Assembly: GCA_031969655.1 (NCBI GenBank)
Contig: DALYJX010000007.1
Coordinates: 1-64,000 of the forward strand
Source: Microseira sp003486305
Lineage (GTDB): Bacteria > Cyanobacteriota > Cyanobacteriia > Cyanobacteriales > Aerosakkonemataceae
Direction: 5' to 3'
Length of the DNA stretch: 64,000 nt
Below are positions 25,730-34,911 of this stretch, piece by piece. Each line of letters opens with the position of its first letter. Position 1 is the first letter of the stretch. Both the position numbers and the translations under genes were made by a program. The notes below the pieces were generated by a model. The model was not told where the DNA came from and did no database searches. It saw nothing but the letters and a program-made list of their open reading frames with translations.

Positions 25730-26107
25730 ATGACCTCCCCCATCCCTAAGATCGAATTTTTTGAAGGAATTCCAGAAGAACTAAGCGATGTCAGCCTGCG
25801 GCGGAATCGCTCATCAGGAGTTCGGTCAGTCATGATGACATTCAAGCAACTGAAAGCAACCGAAAAATTTAACAGCTTTACAAAAAGATTTTCTAACTCA
25901 ATGCGTTTAATTGATACTGAAGGAGTCATAAGCGTTGAGCCAAGTTCGCTAAAATTCATCTTCAGCGGACCCGAAGGAGATGAACTAGAACGGGTAGAAT
26001 GCAAATTTGAACTTGATAGGGAAGACCATTGGGAAAGATTCATGCGGTTTATGAAGCGCTACGCAGAAGCAAATGGTATGGAGTACGGCGAAAATTCTAG
26101 TAACTAA
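25730..26107 (+). CDS. psb28: Photosystem II assembly factor Psb28
   Basis: 125 residues, slightly longer than the usual 110-115. Family sequence is recognisable throughout, with IEFFEGIPEELSDVSLRRN, GVRSVMMTFKQL and GPEGDELERVECKFEL. Psb28 binds the stromal side of CP47-containing photosystem II assembly intermediates and is not part of the mature complex. The ATG at 25730 follows an AT-rich leader. It is monocistronic on this strand. Confidence 0.97.
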   Translation: MTSPIPKIEFFEGIPEELSDVSLRRNRSSGVRSVMMTFKQLKATEKFNSFTKRFSNSMRLIDTEGVISVEPSSLKFIFSGPEGDELERVECKFELDREDHWERFMRFMKRYAEANGMEYGENSSN

Positions 26108-26139
26108 AGTTGCTAGTTATAGCTATTATGGGTTGCTGG

Positions 26140-26219
26140 CATTGCTAATTGCTAATGGCTAATTGCTCGTGGTAATATGTATCGGTTAAAACATTAGCGA
26201 TTAGCGATTAGCTGTTAGC
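26140..26219. repeat. STRR heptamer runs (TTGCTAA, GCGATTA)
   Basis: ATTGCTAATTGCTAATGGCT at about 26141-26160 and GCGATTAGCGATTAGCTG at about 26198 are degenerate heptamer runs in the leader of the epimerase gene. Confidence 0.65.
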
Positions 26220-26276
26220 AGATATAAAAACATAACTAGGAACTTGAGTGAGTAGTAAAGGTTAGGAGAATTGTAA

Positions 26277-27206
26277 ATGAAAGTAGCTGTGACGGGTGCA
26301 ACGGGATTTGTCGGTAGTCGCTTGGTGGAAAAACTGCAAGCCCAAGGAAATCAAGTGTTAATTTTAACTCGCAACGCGGAGCGAGCAAGGCGAGTTTTTA
26401 AGAGCAGTGCGTTTCCTCTTCTGGAAATAGTTACCTATGCGCCAACGGAATACGGCGCTTGGGAACAAAGTTTATCCGGTTGCGATCGCGTAGTCAATTT
26501 AGCAGGAGAATCAATCGCAGAAGGGCGCTGGACACCAGAGCGAAAGCAGGCAATTATAGATAGTCGTAAGCTCGGCACCCAGAGGTTAGTCGAAGCAATT
26601 TCACAAGCAAATCCTAAACCTTCTGTATTGGTAAGTGCCTCCGCTATTGGATATTACGGCACTAGCGAAACAGCCACCTTTGAAGAAACAAGTCCCCCAG
26701 GTAGCGATTTTCTAGCACAAGTGTGTCAAGCTTGGGAAGCAGAAGCCCAAAAAGTTAAAGATGCGGGCGTGCGTTTGGCAATTATCCGCGTTGGAATTGT
26801 TTTAGGGATGGGCGGTGCTATTGCCAAAATGCTACCACCGTTTCAACTATTTGCCGGTGGCCCAATTGGTAGCGGGCGTCAGTGGTTTTCCTGGATTCAC
26901 CGGGAAGATTTGGTCAACTTGATTATACAAGCTTTGAATCGGGAAGACATGGAAGGCGTGTTTAACGGTACTGCGCCCAATCCCGTCCGCATGGCAGAAT
27001 TTTGCCAAACATTGGGAGAAGTTCTCAATCGTCCTTCTTGGTTACCAGTACCCGATTTCGCTTTAGAATTGCTCTTAGGCGACGGCGCGAAGGTGGTTTT
27101 AGAAGGTCAGCAAGTTTTACCCAAACGCACCTTAGCATCTGGCTTTCAATTTCAATATCCCAATTTGAAACAAGCTCTACAATCGATTCTGAGCCAAGGG
27201 ATGTAG
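26277..27206 (+). CDS. TIGR01777-type NAD(P)-dependent epimerase (SDR superfamily)
   Basis: 309 residues. The Rossmann motif VTGATGFVGSRLV is at residues 4-16, the family motifs NLAGESIAEGRW near 78 and VSASAIGYYG near 117 hold the SDR Ser-Tyr, and the C-terminal DUF1731 part contains NGTAPNPVRMAEFC and LASGFQFQYP. It is related to YfcH and SDR39U1, and the substrate is unknown in the family. GGAGAATTGTAA precedes the ATG. A convergent small membrane-protein gene lies 57 bp beyond its stop. Confidence 0.93.
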   Translation: MKVAVTGATGFVGSRLVEKLQAQGNQVLILTRNAERARRVFKSSAFPLLEIVTYAPTEYGAWEQSLSGCDRVVNLAGESIAEGRWTPERKQAIIDSRKLGTQRLVEAISQANPKPSVLVSASAIGYYGTSETATFEETSPPGSDFLAQVCQAWEAEAQKVKDAGVRLAIIRVGIVLGMGGAIAKMLPPFQLFAGGPIGSGRQWFSWIHREDLVNLIIQALNREDMEGVFNGTAPNPVRMAEFCQTLGEVLNRPSWLPVPDFALELLLGDGAKVVLEGQQVLPKRTLASGFQFQYPNLKQALQSILSQGM

Positions 27207-27262
27207 TTTGTAGTAAGGACTTTAGTTTTTTCTCGATCGGCACTGAAGTCCTTACTACGAAC

Positions 27263-27508
27263 TTATGAAGGCGAGTTGAGTTTTTTCGAGATCCAACTAA
27301 TTACGCCGCTCGTCATGGCTCCAGCCATTAAAATACCGATAGCTGGGGTAAATACGGGTTCCCAGAGTTTGTACCAGAGATCGAGTCCTAGAGGAATGTT
27401 AGCTGCTTTACCAGCGACAGCGATCGCTAGCCATGCAAAACTGGCTAAAACCAGGAACGTATCGAACACCAAAAACGAGTTTAACCAGCCAAGAATTTTA
27501 TCTTTCAT
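27263..27508 (-). CDS. Small two-helix membrane protein
   Basis: 81 residues from the ATG at 27508. The frame remains open upstream only because the heptamer array reads as repeated NYQLPIT. Two hydrophobic helices are visible, FLVFDTFLVLASFAWLAIAV and VFTPAIGILMAGAMTSGVIS. A short polar tail ends it. It is probably a cyanobacterial conserved membrane protein of unknown role. The array starts 4 bases upstream of the start codon, leaving no RBS. Confidence 0.7.
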   Translation of the reverse strand: MKDKILGWLNSFLVFDTFLVLASFAWLAIAVAGKAANIPLGLDLWYKLWEPVFTPAIGILMAGAMTSGVISWISKKLNSPS

Positions 27509-27512
27509 AGAG

Positions 27513-27561
27513 ATTGGTAATTGGTAATTGGTAATTGGTAATTGGTAATTGGTAATTGGTA
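27513..27561. repeat. STRR array (ATTGGTA)x7
   Basis: Seven perfect heptamers sit between the small membrane protein start and the truncated end of the IS607 tnpB remnant. The array meets the broken tnpB directly. Confidence 0.92.
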
Positions 27562-27564
27562 AAG

Positions 27565-27699
27565 AGTCAAGCGTGCTATCCGATACATTTTTGCTAACAA
27601 GGTTTTGTTGTAGACAAACCGCGCTACTCCAAACCATTTTTTAACTATCTTCTTCTGGTCTGGACTCAGATAAATTCGAGTCTTCCTTGATATATGAGT
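27565..27699 (-). pseudogene. tnpB fragment of IS607 remnant
   Basis: About 45 codons of the TnpB N-terminus (RKTRIYLSPDQKK, KWFGVARFVYNKT) are followed at once by the heptamer array. The nuclease core and zinc finger are missing. Confidence 0.8.
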
Positions 27700-28237
27700 T
27701 GTATTTTCTAAGTCCGTGCATTCGACAAGAGAAGATGTGGAGGATGCTGAGTAGATCTTGGGTGAGTTCTGAGTTTGGGCAATATACAGCTTGGTCCTGA
27801 ACCACGATGTTCCCACCGTTTTGCTCGACCAAGTACTAAATAAGCTCGAATCCAAACCTTGCGAGTCGGTCACGACAGGCAACAACAAGCGTGAGCTGAT
27901 CTTTGCGCATAAGTCTGTCCAATAGGGAACGCAATCCTTTCCGTTTGAAGTTGAGTCCTGAACTGATATCTCGGATGACTTCTGCTCCTGGGTAGAGGGA
28001 TTGCATATAGGCGACTTGTCGGGAGAGGTCGTCTCGTTGCTTGGAACAAGAGACTCGACAGTAGCAAACAGTGGCAGTTCGAGTCCAATCGCCTCTGATG
28101 TAAGACTCGACATCGTAGAGTCTTTGTCCCGCTTCGTTTTTGATGCTCTTGATTTTCCCTTCATCTGCGTACTTCCTCAGCGTGTTTGGACTCAAACCCA
28201 GAAACTCGACCGCTTTTCTGAGTGGGATATAGGACAT
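27641..28237 (-). pseudogene. tnpA: IS607-type serine recombinase TnpA with an internal stop
   Basis: The frame starts at ATG 28237 with a MerR-like helix-turn-helix (RKAVEFLGLSPNTLRKYADE). It continues into the resolvase domain with the catalytic Ser in CYCRVSCSKQR and the DRLARFGFELI motif. A TAG at 27836-27838 then interrupts it. Reading continues in the same frame with YLVEQNGGNIVVQD and ends RKYNSYIKEDSNLSES, the normal IS607 TnpA C-terminus. A single nonsense change therefore truncates it; about 151 codons of N-terminal product could still be made. Confidence 0.88.
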
Positions 28238-28391
28238 ACCATTTACTAGCTTTTGTGAGTAAATGGGAGCAAATAGACAACTAGCTAGCAACCCTATGAC
28301 CCATTACCCATTACCCAATATAAAAAATTTGGCTGTACCTGAAATCAGGACAGCCTCATCGATTAAGTATGATACAATGTATGAAGTTCGA

Positions 28392-28577
28392 TTAATCGAG
28401 GGCGATACCAGAAACATCTGGTAGTTGCAAGTCATCTGGATCTACGTAGTGGCAGGTGGCGTCATTCAGACAAACGATCGCCCATCCAGACAGATCTACA
28501 CCCATGAGTTTGTAGGTTGTTTCGTGGATAAAAAAGCCTTTGCGATCGCGAGTTTCTGGCTTAACTGAAACGTCCAT
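28392..28577 (-). CDS. Small hypothetical protein
   Basis: 61 residues: KPETRDRKGFFIHETTYKLM followed by GVDLSGWAIVCLNDATCHYV and an acidic tail. Not assigned to a family. Codon use and the compact composition look real, and the gene stands alone between the IS607 remnant and a TPR gene. The RBS is weak. Confidence 0.5.
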   Translation of the reverse strand: MDVSVKPETRDRKGFFIHETTYKLMGVDLSGWAIVCLNDATCHYVDPDDLQLPDVSGIALD

Positions 28578-28757
28578 ATTTTCTGCACCTAAAATCCCTG
28601 TTAAAAATGACTCAACGATTGGTTATTAGGCCAACTAATCGTTGAGTTCAAAAAATAATATCATGCCAGTTTCGGGATCTGGCATTAATTTATTAGAGAG
28701 ATCGTTACGAACTGAAAAGTTTTGTCTCAGCTTAGAAACGATTGTTAGAGTCAAGGC

Positions 28758-29180
28758 TCAAGCGTCAAACAACCAGGTTTTGATCCGGTTTAAACTATCC
28801 CAATCGGGTTTTCTGCTGAAACCATCGTTCAGGCTTTCCTCAATATCAGGGCGCAACTCGGGATCGAGGAAGAGCATTTGGCGGACAAGATCGATATGCT
28901 GTCGCACGCCGCTTTGCTTTGTTTCCAGCATCGCAGTTGCCAGGTTAATGCGTGATTGGGGGTCTTGGGGGTTTAACTTGACAGCTTTTTGGGCGGCTTT
29001 GTAAGCTCGATCCGGTTGATTATCCAGCAGGTACAACCAAGACAAACAAGTCCAGGCGGCGGCGGTTTTGGGGGAGCGATCGCAAATTTCTTTAAATACC
29101 GACAGCAAAGTTTCCGGCCCTTCCCCGGCTTTGTAACGTTCAATACCCGTATCAAAAAGAGTTGAAACTGATTCAGTCAT
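28758..29180 (-). CDS. TPR-repeat protein
   Basis: 140 residues from the ATG at 29180. The longer open frame upstream is out of character and overlaps the IscA-type gene region. Two TPR units are clear (AAAWTCLSWLYLLDNQPDRA, then YKAAQKAVKLNPQDPQSRIN), with a helical C-terminus. It is probably a cytoplasmic adaptor, partner unknown. A heptamer run (about 29187-29219) lies just upstream of its start. Confidence 0.82.
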   Translation of the reverse strand: MTESVSTLFDTGIERYKAGEGPETLLSVFKEICDRSPKTAAAWTCLSWLYLLDNQPDRAYKAAQKAVKLNPQDPQSRINLATAMLETKQSGVRQHIDLVRQMLFLDPELRPDIEESLNDGFSRKPDWDSLNRIKTWLFDA

Positions 29181-29186
29181 TGGTGG

Positions 29187-29219
29187 ATTGGTAATTGGTA
29201 ATTGGGAAAAAGGTAATTG
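29187..29219. repeat. STRR run (TTGGTAA) before the TPR gene
   Basis: GATTGGTAATTGGTAATTGG and a further GGTAATTGG lie 6 bases upstream of the minus-strand ATG at 29180. Confidence 0.7.
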
Positions 29220-29320
29220 GTTGGATGACGACCGATTACCAAAAAAAATATACCAGACCTCGGTTAGGGAGCGGGTCTGGTATAGGTGTGGCTGCAAGCT
29301 GTAGATATGAGTTTGCGGAT

Positions 29321-29677
29321 TTAGACGGCGAAAGACTTGCCGCAGCCACAGGTTTGAGAAGCGTTGGGATTGGTGAATTGGAAGCCACCGCCGATCATGG
29401 CATCGTTGTAGTCTAACACCAGACCGTAAAGGTAAAGCAGGCTCTTGGGATCGCACACGAGTTGGAAGCCATCGTAATCAAAAACTCGATCGTCATCTCT
29501 AGCAGTACTCGGATCGATAAAATCCATCATGTAGGACATGCCAGAACAGCCACCTTGACGAACTCCCACCCGCAGGCAGAGGTCTTTACCCTGTTTATCG
29601 CGCAAGAATGAAATTTGGCGCAAGGCAGCATCGGTCAGCTGAATCCCCTGTTGTTGTGACTGAGTAGCTGATGTCAT
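29321..29677 (-). CDS. HesB/IscA/SufA-type iron-sulfur carrier
   Basis: 118 residues. The three ligands of A-type carriers are present: Cys in RQGGCSGMSYMMDF and the CGCGKSF pair near the C-terminus. DFIDPSTARDDDRVFDYDGF is the usual acidic loop. Family members deliver Fe-S clusters or iron to target apoproteins in the cytoplasm. The ATG at 29677 is followed by a Gln-rich leader. Whether it is the SufA-like or ErpA-like paralog cannot be decided here. Confidence 0.95.
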   Translation of the reverse strand: MTSATQSQQQGIQLTDAALRQISFLRDKQGKDLCLRVGVRQGGCSGMSYMMDFIDPSTARDDDRVFDYDGFQLVCDPKSLLYLYGLVLDYNDAMIGGGFQFTNPNASQTCGCGKSFAV

Positions 29678-29973
29678 TTTTGGCTCGACTCCTTATGCCA
29701 GTTGCAGTATACTGGCTGTTTGCTGATAAATCCATTGTATCGGGGTTCTTAAATTTCTTAGCCGCTGGGAGCCGAGCAAGGCAAAACCTTTCTATCCTGG
29801 TAATAGTCGAAAGCCTATACTTTACTTGCAAGCCCCTAACGTGGGAAGAACATTTTTTGAGCCAAACAAGAATTGCCACTGTTGCCAGTCAAAGCGGTCT
29901 TTTAAGGTTAGTGTTGATCAGAGGTTTGCTCGTTCGACCCGCAAGCCCTATTTTTCTTTTGTTCCCTTAGTTT

Positions 29974-31596
29974 ATGACAGCTCTCAATCGCTCTACCCTT
30001 CGTCGGTTACAACAATTACAGCAAATTCCCAGCGTGTGGGAGGGCGATCGCCGTCCGCTATCGGCTCCTGTCGAGATCCAAGACGAAGCCAAAGGCGACT
30101 GTATTTTATGGGTAGATGGTTCTCAAGGTGTTGTGCGTGCGATGGATATGGTAGCGCCTGACACCGGACCGGAAGCGGTTGTACGAACCTTGCTGCGGGC
30201 AATGGAACATCCCCACGGCCCGGTGCCCCCCGGAAAACCCCAAAAAATTGTCGTGCGCGATCGCGAAATTCAGTTTTACCTGCGAGGCGTCCTCCAAGAC
30301 TTAGGAATTTCTATTGACTACGTACCATCCCTGCCTTTAATTGACGAACTGTTTCGCGAATTTGAAGAAAGCGTTTATGCTCACCCTCCCCAGTTACCTC
30401 CCCAGTACGCCGAAAAGTTGAGGGAAGAAGCGTATAAAATATGGCAAACTGCTCCGTGGCAATACTTAGGAGAACATCAAATTCTATCGATTGAACTCAA
30501 TCAATGGGATATCGGCACGCTTTATGCCTGCGTCATGGGAATGTCGGGGATGGAGTATGGAATTTTGCTGTATCGTTCTCTCGACTCGCTCAAGCGATTT
30601 CGCGCCGCAGTTATACACCGAGACGACTCGATCGAAAGCCTAGAAGAAGCGTTTTTGGGGCAAGATTGCCTGTTTATAACTTTCGAGCCAGCAGGGGATG
30701 AAGATGTTGATGATGATGAAGATATCGATTTAGCTGAACTACCCATATCGCTGATCGAGCCAAGCTTTGGTAACATTCATCCTTTGGAAGGGCTGCGGTC
30801 TTCGCTTTATGAAGAAGAAGCCGTGGTAGTTTTAGTAGCCCTGGAAGCTCTCAATCGCTTTTTCCGCGCCTCGCGCCGCAAACTGGCTGGGGAAGATTTT
30901 CCCAGCATCACCACTCGCTATCGCATACCCTCTCCTAATGAGCCTGAAGCAACTGCGCCTTTGTCTGTGAAGGTCGCAACGCTACCAAAGGTAGCAGACG
31001 AGCTATACGATATGGTTCAACTCGAGGAGGAAAGCGATCAAAAAGCAATCCCACCCCTGCGGGATGACCTAGTGCCGGAAAATTCTTTCCTCAGCATTGG
31101 TATGGTGCCTTGGGAAATGGTGGAATATTTGCGGGCGACTGCGGGGAATGACCAAAGCGATATCAAAATGCAGGCGGCGGGAGATGGACTTCCGGTGATT
31201 TTGATCCAAACTTCCCGCCCCAAAGCTAAGATGCTGATCGAAAAAATACAGGCGTCAGGCGGACTGAAAGCGATTTTGTTTAATCCGGGGGAAGACCCGT
31301 TTGAGGAGACTCGCTACGATATCGGCATTATCCAAACTAATAATGGCGAGATGCATTTGTTTGGCGAGTTTATCAAGGATGAACCTATTCACGTCGAAGC
31401 CCGCAAGCGCTGGGATCAGCGGTGCAAGAAAACTAAGGGCTACTGCGGCTTAGTGATTGCTAAAGGACTCACGGGCGCTTCGCGGGGCAATCCCCAACTA
31501 CCAGATATGATGGCGTTGTTTGAAGCGCGCAGTCTTTCCGGTAAGGAGTTGGGATTGGGTACGCTGCAACGCATCGTTCACCTTGATTTTGAGTAA
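29974..31596 (+). CDS. Cyanobacterial conserved protein (DUF6930-like)
   Basis: 540 residues, no membrane segment. The N-terminal half (VEIQDEAKGDCILWVDGSQG, MVAPDTGPEAVVRTLLRAME) has the pattern of a conserved cyanobacterial family often labelled DUF6930. An acidic linker (DEDVDDDEDIDLAELP) lies near residue 245. The C-terminal part (FDETRYDIGI-like, RWDQRCKKTKGYCGLVIAKG) is compact. The function is unknown. It stands alone, and the family name is from memory of the pattern. Confidence 0.75.
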   Translation: MTALNRSTLRRLQQLQQIPSVWEGDRRPLSAPVEIQDEAKGDCILWVDGSQGVVRAMDMVAPDTGPEAVVRTLLRAMEHPHGPVPPGKPQKIVVRDREIQFYLRGVLQDLGISIDYVPSLPLIDELFREFEESVYAHPPQLPPQYAEKLREEAYKIWQTAPWQYLGEHQILSIELNQWDIGTLYACVMGMSGMEYGILLYRSLDSLKRFRAAVIHRDDSIESLEEAFLGQDCLFITFEPAGDEDVDDDEDIDLAELPISLIEPSFGNIHPLEGLRSSLYEEEAVVVLVALEALNRFFRASRRKLAGEDFPSITTRYRIPSPNEPEATAPLSVKVATLPKVADELYDMVQLEEESDQKAIPPLRDDLVPENSFLSIGMVPWEMVEYLRATAGNDQSDIKMQAAGDGLPVILIQTSRPKAKMLIEKIQASGGLKAILFNPGEDPFEETRYDIGIIQTNNGEMHLFGEFIKDEPIHVEARKRWDQRCKKTKGYCGLVIAKGLTGASRGNPQLPDMMALFEARSLSGKELGLGTLQRIVHLDFE

Positions 31597-32081
31597 ATTT
31601 AGCGGGAAAAGGCAGAAGTGGGTTTAACCCCCTACCCCGTTTTTTATTTTGCCGAATAATTTTACGGCGAAATCAATAGCATCTGGGTCATGGTGGAGCG
31701 ATCGCGCGGGCAGGCGATCCCCGTCCAACGGGCGGACTTCGCAGCAAGCTTTTGCCGAAATCCGCTTCAAGAACCCCTTTTTTGCCAAATTCTCTCATCT
31801 TTTCCCCTGGCTTTTGAGGACATTAGTCTGCTGTGATTTGGATCGCCGCCAAAATCAGCAAGGCACGATCTAATTACCGATAGGGAAATAACAGATGAAT
31901 TTCCATACTTGAGTTCACATTTTTTTATTCTTACGTACCAAATACGTAAACTTTATAAAAATTTAAAATAAATTCAAAAAGGCTAAGCAAAATCCACATT
32001 GTCAAAACCACGGTTGACAACATACCTTTAGGATAGGCCGTGGGAAAAGACCTTAACAATAAAAATGGAGTAAAAATTAAA
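31597..32081. other. Intergenic stretch without a recognised gene
   Basis: About 485 bases with a HIP1-type site near 31700 and an AT-rich distal half. A perfect inverted repeat, TTACGTA/TACGTAA, lies at 31931-31949. No plausible gene was seen; the short open frame at 31649 has no family character. Confidence 0.5.
31931..31949. promoter_or_regulatory. Inverted repeat TTACGTA-N5-TACGTAA
   Basis: Two 7-bp arms flank CCAAA, about 135 bp upstream of the ATG at 32082, in an AT-rich leader. The size and spacing suit a dimeric regulator. No regulator can be named. Confidence 0.35.
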
Positions 32082-33137
32082 ATGATGAAGCAAAATCCTT
32101 CTCAGGGTGAAGAAAGCATCAATCAAACTCCCATTCAATCCCTGGCGAAGTTATGGGCTAAAAAATACGTCCAAAATTTAGAAAACAAGGAAGCAGCAAA
32201 CGGAGAAAACCCGTGGGAAAGTGCTTACGGAAAAGAAAGGTCTGCGATCGCTGAAAAGTTAATGTACTCGCTGCGATATACGAGCCTTCAGGCTTGGCAA
32301 AAAACAGAGTATTTGATTGGCAGAGAAATTCAGAGACATCAAATAAACCCCAGATTGATCGATCCGTGGCGAATTTCCGAAGATGCGTTTGAAATATATG
32401 AAAAAGCTCTAGAAAGCTACGCCAAGATGATTGCCCCGCAGCATCTGGCAAGAATTATCGGCACATACCTTGGCAACATCCGCAATAAATACACTTCCTC
32501 AGATCCCAGAACAATCGGGTTTGTAGCCTTGCAGTTCCACTACACCGGACAAATGTTGTTGTCGGAAGTGTCTAGCCAGTGGGAGCAAAACCAATTGTTG
32601 GCCTATTTCAAAGTAATTGACGACCATTTATATATGCCGCTGCAAAGAGCTTACGATGCCGCAGCTAGCCAAGATTACGACTCGCCAGCTTTGTCAGTCG
32701 TCCAGACGCTATTGCCGTGCAGTACTGAGATTGCGAGGAATATTTGTCAGCGAGTGATCGAATTATATCCCCGGTACTTGAGCCACAGCGGTTCGCTACA
32801 TAATCCAGTGGTTAAAACTTCCAGCATCCGCGATGTGGAAATGTTCCAGGTATATTTGTGGGTATGCGTTCTGGAAAATAACATCTCCGCAATTCAACAA
32901 GAACTGTTCCCCTTGTGCGTGATGCTTTATCCTGCCCTAAAAGTACACTGGGAGCTAGTGCGGCAAATGATCAATTTAATGGGAAAAGAATTCAGCAGCC
33001 GCGTTAAGCCAGAACAACGGGCACTATTCGTACCTTATTTTCAAGCATTGCGGGAAATGTTCTCGCCCGAGGTGTTCCCGGAAAGTATCGACGATGAAAT
33101 GTGGCGGACAGCGAAGGCGATGGGTGCAACGTTGTAG
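32082..33137 (+). CDS. Cyanobacterial conserved hypothetical protein, helical
   Basis: 351 residues from the ATG at 32082, chosen because GGAG lies 11 bases upstream; a GTG at 32040 would add 14 poorly structured residues. The protein is soluble and almost all helical (KLMYSLRYTSLQAWQKTEYL, MLLSEVSSQWEQNQLLAYFK, LVRQMINLMGKEFSSRVKPE). No catalytic motif or known domain was recognised. It stands alone, upstream of crtQ by about 210 bp. Confidence 0.7.
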   Translation: MMKQNPSQGEESINQTPIQSLAKLWAKKYVQNLENKEAANGENPWESAYGKERSAIAEKLMYSLRYTSLQAWQKTEYLIGREIQRHQINPRLIDPWRISEDAFEIYEKALESYAKMIAPQHLARIIGTYLGNIRNKYTSSDPRTIGFVALQFHYTGQMLLSEVSSQWEQNQLLAYFKVIDDHLYMPLQRAYDAAASQDYDSPALSVVQTLLPCSTEIARNICQRVIELYPRYLSHSGSLHNPVVKTSSIRDVEMFQVYLWVCVLENNISAIQQELFPLCVMLYPALKVHWELVRQMINLMGKEFSSRVKPEQRALFVPYFQALREMFSPEVFPESIDDEMWRTAKAMGATL

Positions 33138-33347
33138 CAGGATATTTGGCAAATTGAACCACCCAACGCAGCCCCCCTGTCTCATAATGTCCTGTGAGGC
33201 TAGCTCTTGAGCAGGTGGGCTTCTTCGGCAGGTGGGAAAGAAAAAACGGTTTTTGGCAGCATCGACACGATCGGGCGATCGCCTCGTCTTGAGTAAGTCC
33301 TGAACGCTTCTTTGTTTACAATATGTAAAGTTGAGCAGGAACAGGGA

Positions 33348-34781
33348 ATGCGCGTTGCAATCGTCGGAGCGGGACTGGCTGGAATGGCTGCGGCTGTCGA
33401 TCTAGCTGATGCCGGATGCGAAGTGGAAATCTTTGAGTCCCGTCCTTTTGTGGGGGGTAAAGTCGGTAGTTGGGTAGATGCCGAGGGTAACCACATCGAG
33501 ATGGGTTTGCACGTCTTTTTTGGCAACTACTACCAGCTACTAGAGTTAATGCATAAAGTGGGGGCAGGTGGCAACTTGCGCCTGAAAGAACATATCCACA
33601 CCTTTATCAATTCTGGCGGTAGGACGGGTGCGTTAGATTTCCGTTTTATTACGGGTGCGCCGTTTAATGGACTGAAGGCGTTTTTCACTACGTCCCAACT
33701 ATCGCTGCAAGATAAACTGCAAAATGCGATCGCTCTCGGCACGAGTCCCATCGTTCGCGGTTTGCTGGACTTTGACGGCGCGATGATGACTATCCGCAAT
33801 CTCGATCGAATTAGCTTTGCCGACTGGTTTCGCAGTCACGGCGGCAGCGATGGCAGCATCAAACGCATGTGGAACCCCATCGCCTACGCACTCGGTTTTA
33901 TCGACTGCGAAAATATCTCCGCGCGTTGCATGTTAACTATTTTCCAAATGTTCGCCGCCCGTACTGAGGCTTCTAAGTTGCGAATGCTGGAAGGCTCTCC
34001 CCACGAGTATTTACACAAACCAATCGTTAATTACATAGAAGCCCGGGGAGCAAAAATTTATACTCGCCGTCGCGTGCGTGAAATTCAGTACGCTCAAGAC
34101 GGGGATCAAACGCGAGTAAGCGGGATGGTGGTAGCTTCTGGGGAAACCGAAGAAACCATTACCGCCGATGCCTATCTCTGCGCTTGTGATGTACCGGGAA
34201 TTCAGCGTTTGTTGCCGCAACAATGGCGTCAATGGCAGCAATTTGACAATATTTATAAACTCGATACGGTTCCCGTGGCGACGGTACAATTGCGGTTTGA
34301 CGGTTGGGTAACCGAACTGCATAATGCTCAAGAGAGGAAACAATTAGAGCGAGCAGCGGGTATTGATAATTTACTTTATACTCCCGATGCTGACTTTTCT
34401 TGTTTTGCCGACTTGGCTTTAACCAGTCCGGGAGATTACTATCGGGAAGGGCAAGGTTCGCTGTTGCAGTTGGTGCTGACACCGGGAGATCCTTTTATTA
34501 AAGAGAGTAACGAAGCGATCGCGCAACACGTCCTCAAGCAAGTTCACGACCTCTTCCCCTCGTCTCGCGAACTCAACATGACCTGGTACAGTGTAGTGAA
34601 GCTGGCTCAATCGCTCTACCGCGAAGCACCCGGTATGGAACCCTATCGCCCGGATCAAAAAACACCGATTGGCAATTTCTTCCTAGCGGGTAGTTACACG
34701 CAACAAGATTACATCGATAGCATGGAAGGTGCGACTATTTCTGGGCGACGCGCCGCCAAGGCAATCCTAGAAACAAAATAG
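33348..34781 (+). CDS. crtQ: Zeta-carotene desaturase
   Basis: 477 residues from the ATG at 33348, which has AGGAACAGGGA just upstream; a GTG/TTG-type extension to 33312 is less likely. The FAD-binding motif is VAIVGAGLAGMAAAVDLADA and the CrtI/Pds/Zds signature includes PFVGGKVGSWVDAEG and MGLHVFFGNYYQLLELM. The C-terminal FAD motif is FLAGSYTQQDYIDSMEGATI. Length and sequence fit plant-type Zds (CrtQ). It converts zeta-carotene to lycopene on thylakoid membranes, passing electrons to plastoquinone. The SRPBCC gene downstream is a frequent neighbour. Confidence 0.97.
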   Translation: MRVAIVGAGLAGMAAAVDLADAGCEVEIFESRPFVGGKVGSWVDAEGNHIEMGLHVFFGNYYQLLELMHKVGAGGNLRLKEHIHTFINSGGRTGALDFRFITGAPFNGLKAFFTTSQLSLQDKLQNAIALGTSPIVRGLLDFDGAMMTIRNLDRISFADWFRSHGGSDGSIKRMWNPIAYALGFIDCENISARCMLTIFQMFAARTEASKLRMLEGSPHEYLHKPIVNYIEARGAKIYTRRRVREIQYAQDGDQTRVSGMVVASGETEETITADAYLCACDVPGIQRLLPQQWRQWQQFDNIYKLDTVPVATVQLRFDGWVTELHNAQERKQLERAAGIDNLLYTPDADFSCFADLALTSPGDYYREGQGSLLQLVLTPGDPFIKESNEAIAQHVLKQVHDLFPSSRELNMTWYSVVKLAQSLYREAPGMEPYRPDQKTPIGNFFLAGSYTQQDYIDSMEGATISGRRAAKAILETK

Positions 34782-34906
34782 GTAATTGGTAATTGGTAAT
34801 TGGTAATTGTAAAGGGAAATTTTTATATCGCCGATTGCCAATTGAATTTTCCAATCTGAAATTACCCATTACCCATTACCCATTACCCATTACCCATTAC
34901 CCATTA
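34781..34906. repeat. STRR arrays GGTAATT and CCCATTA between crtQ and SRPBCC gene
   Basis: Four GGTAATT units start at the last base of the crtQ stop codon (34781-34809). Six CCCATTA units occupy 34861-34906 and end 5 bases before the next ATG. The two arrays are near complements and could form a long hairpin between the genes. Confidence 0.9.
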
Positions 34907-34911
34907 TCAAA

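Larger units (their letters stand above)
27565..28237 (-). mobile_element. IS607-family remnant
   Basis: A serine-recombinase tnpA overlaps the first codons of tnpB, the IS607 layout. tnpA has an in-frame stop, and tnpB is cut off after about 45 codons at a heptamer array. The element is therefore not autonomous. Confidence 0.85.

Noticed and set aside
27509..27637. N-terminal extension of the small membrane protein
   Set aside because: The added residues are translated heptamers (NYQLPIT repeats) and IS607 remnant sequence.
29181..29456. N-terminal extension of the TPR protein to 29456
   Set aside because: It overlaps the IscA-type gene in another frame and has no family character; the ATG at 29180 fits the TPR start.
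31649..31873. 74-residue plus-strand frame between 31.6 and 31.9 kb
   Set aside because: It has no RBS or recognisable domain, and it sits in a HIP1-bearing spacer.
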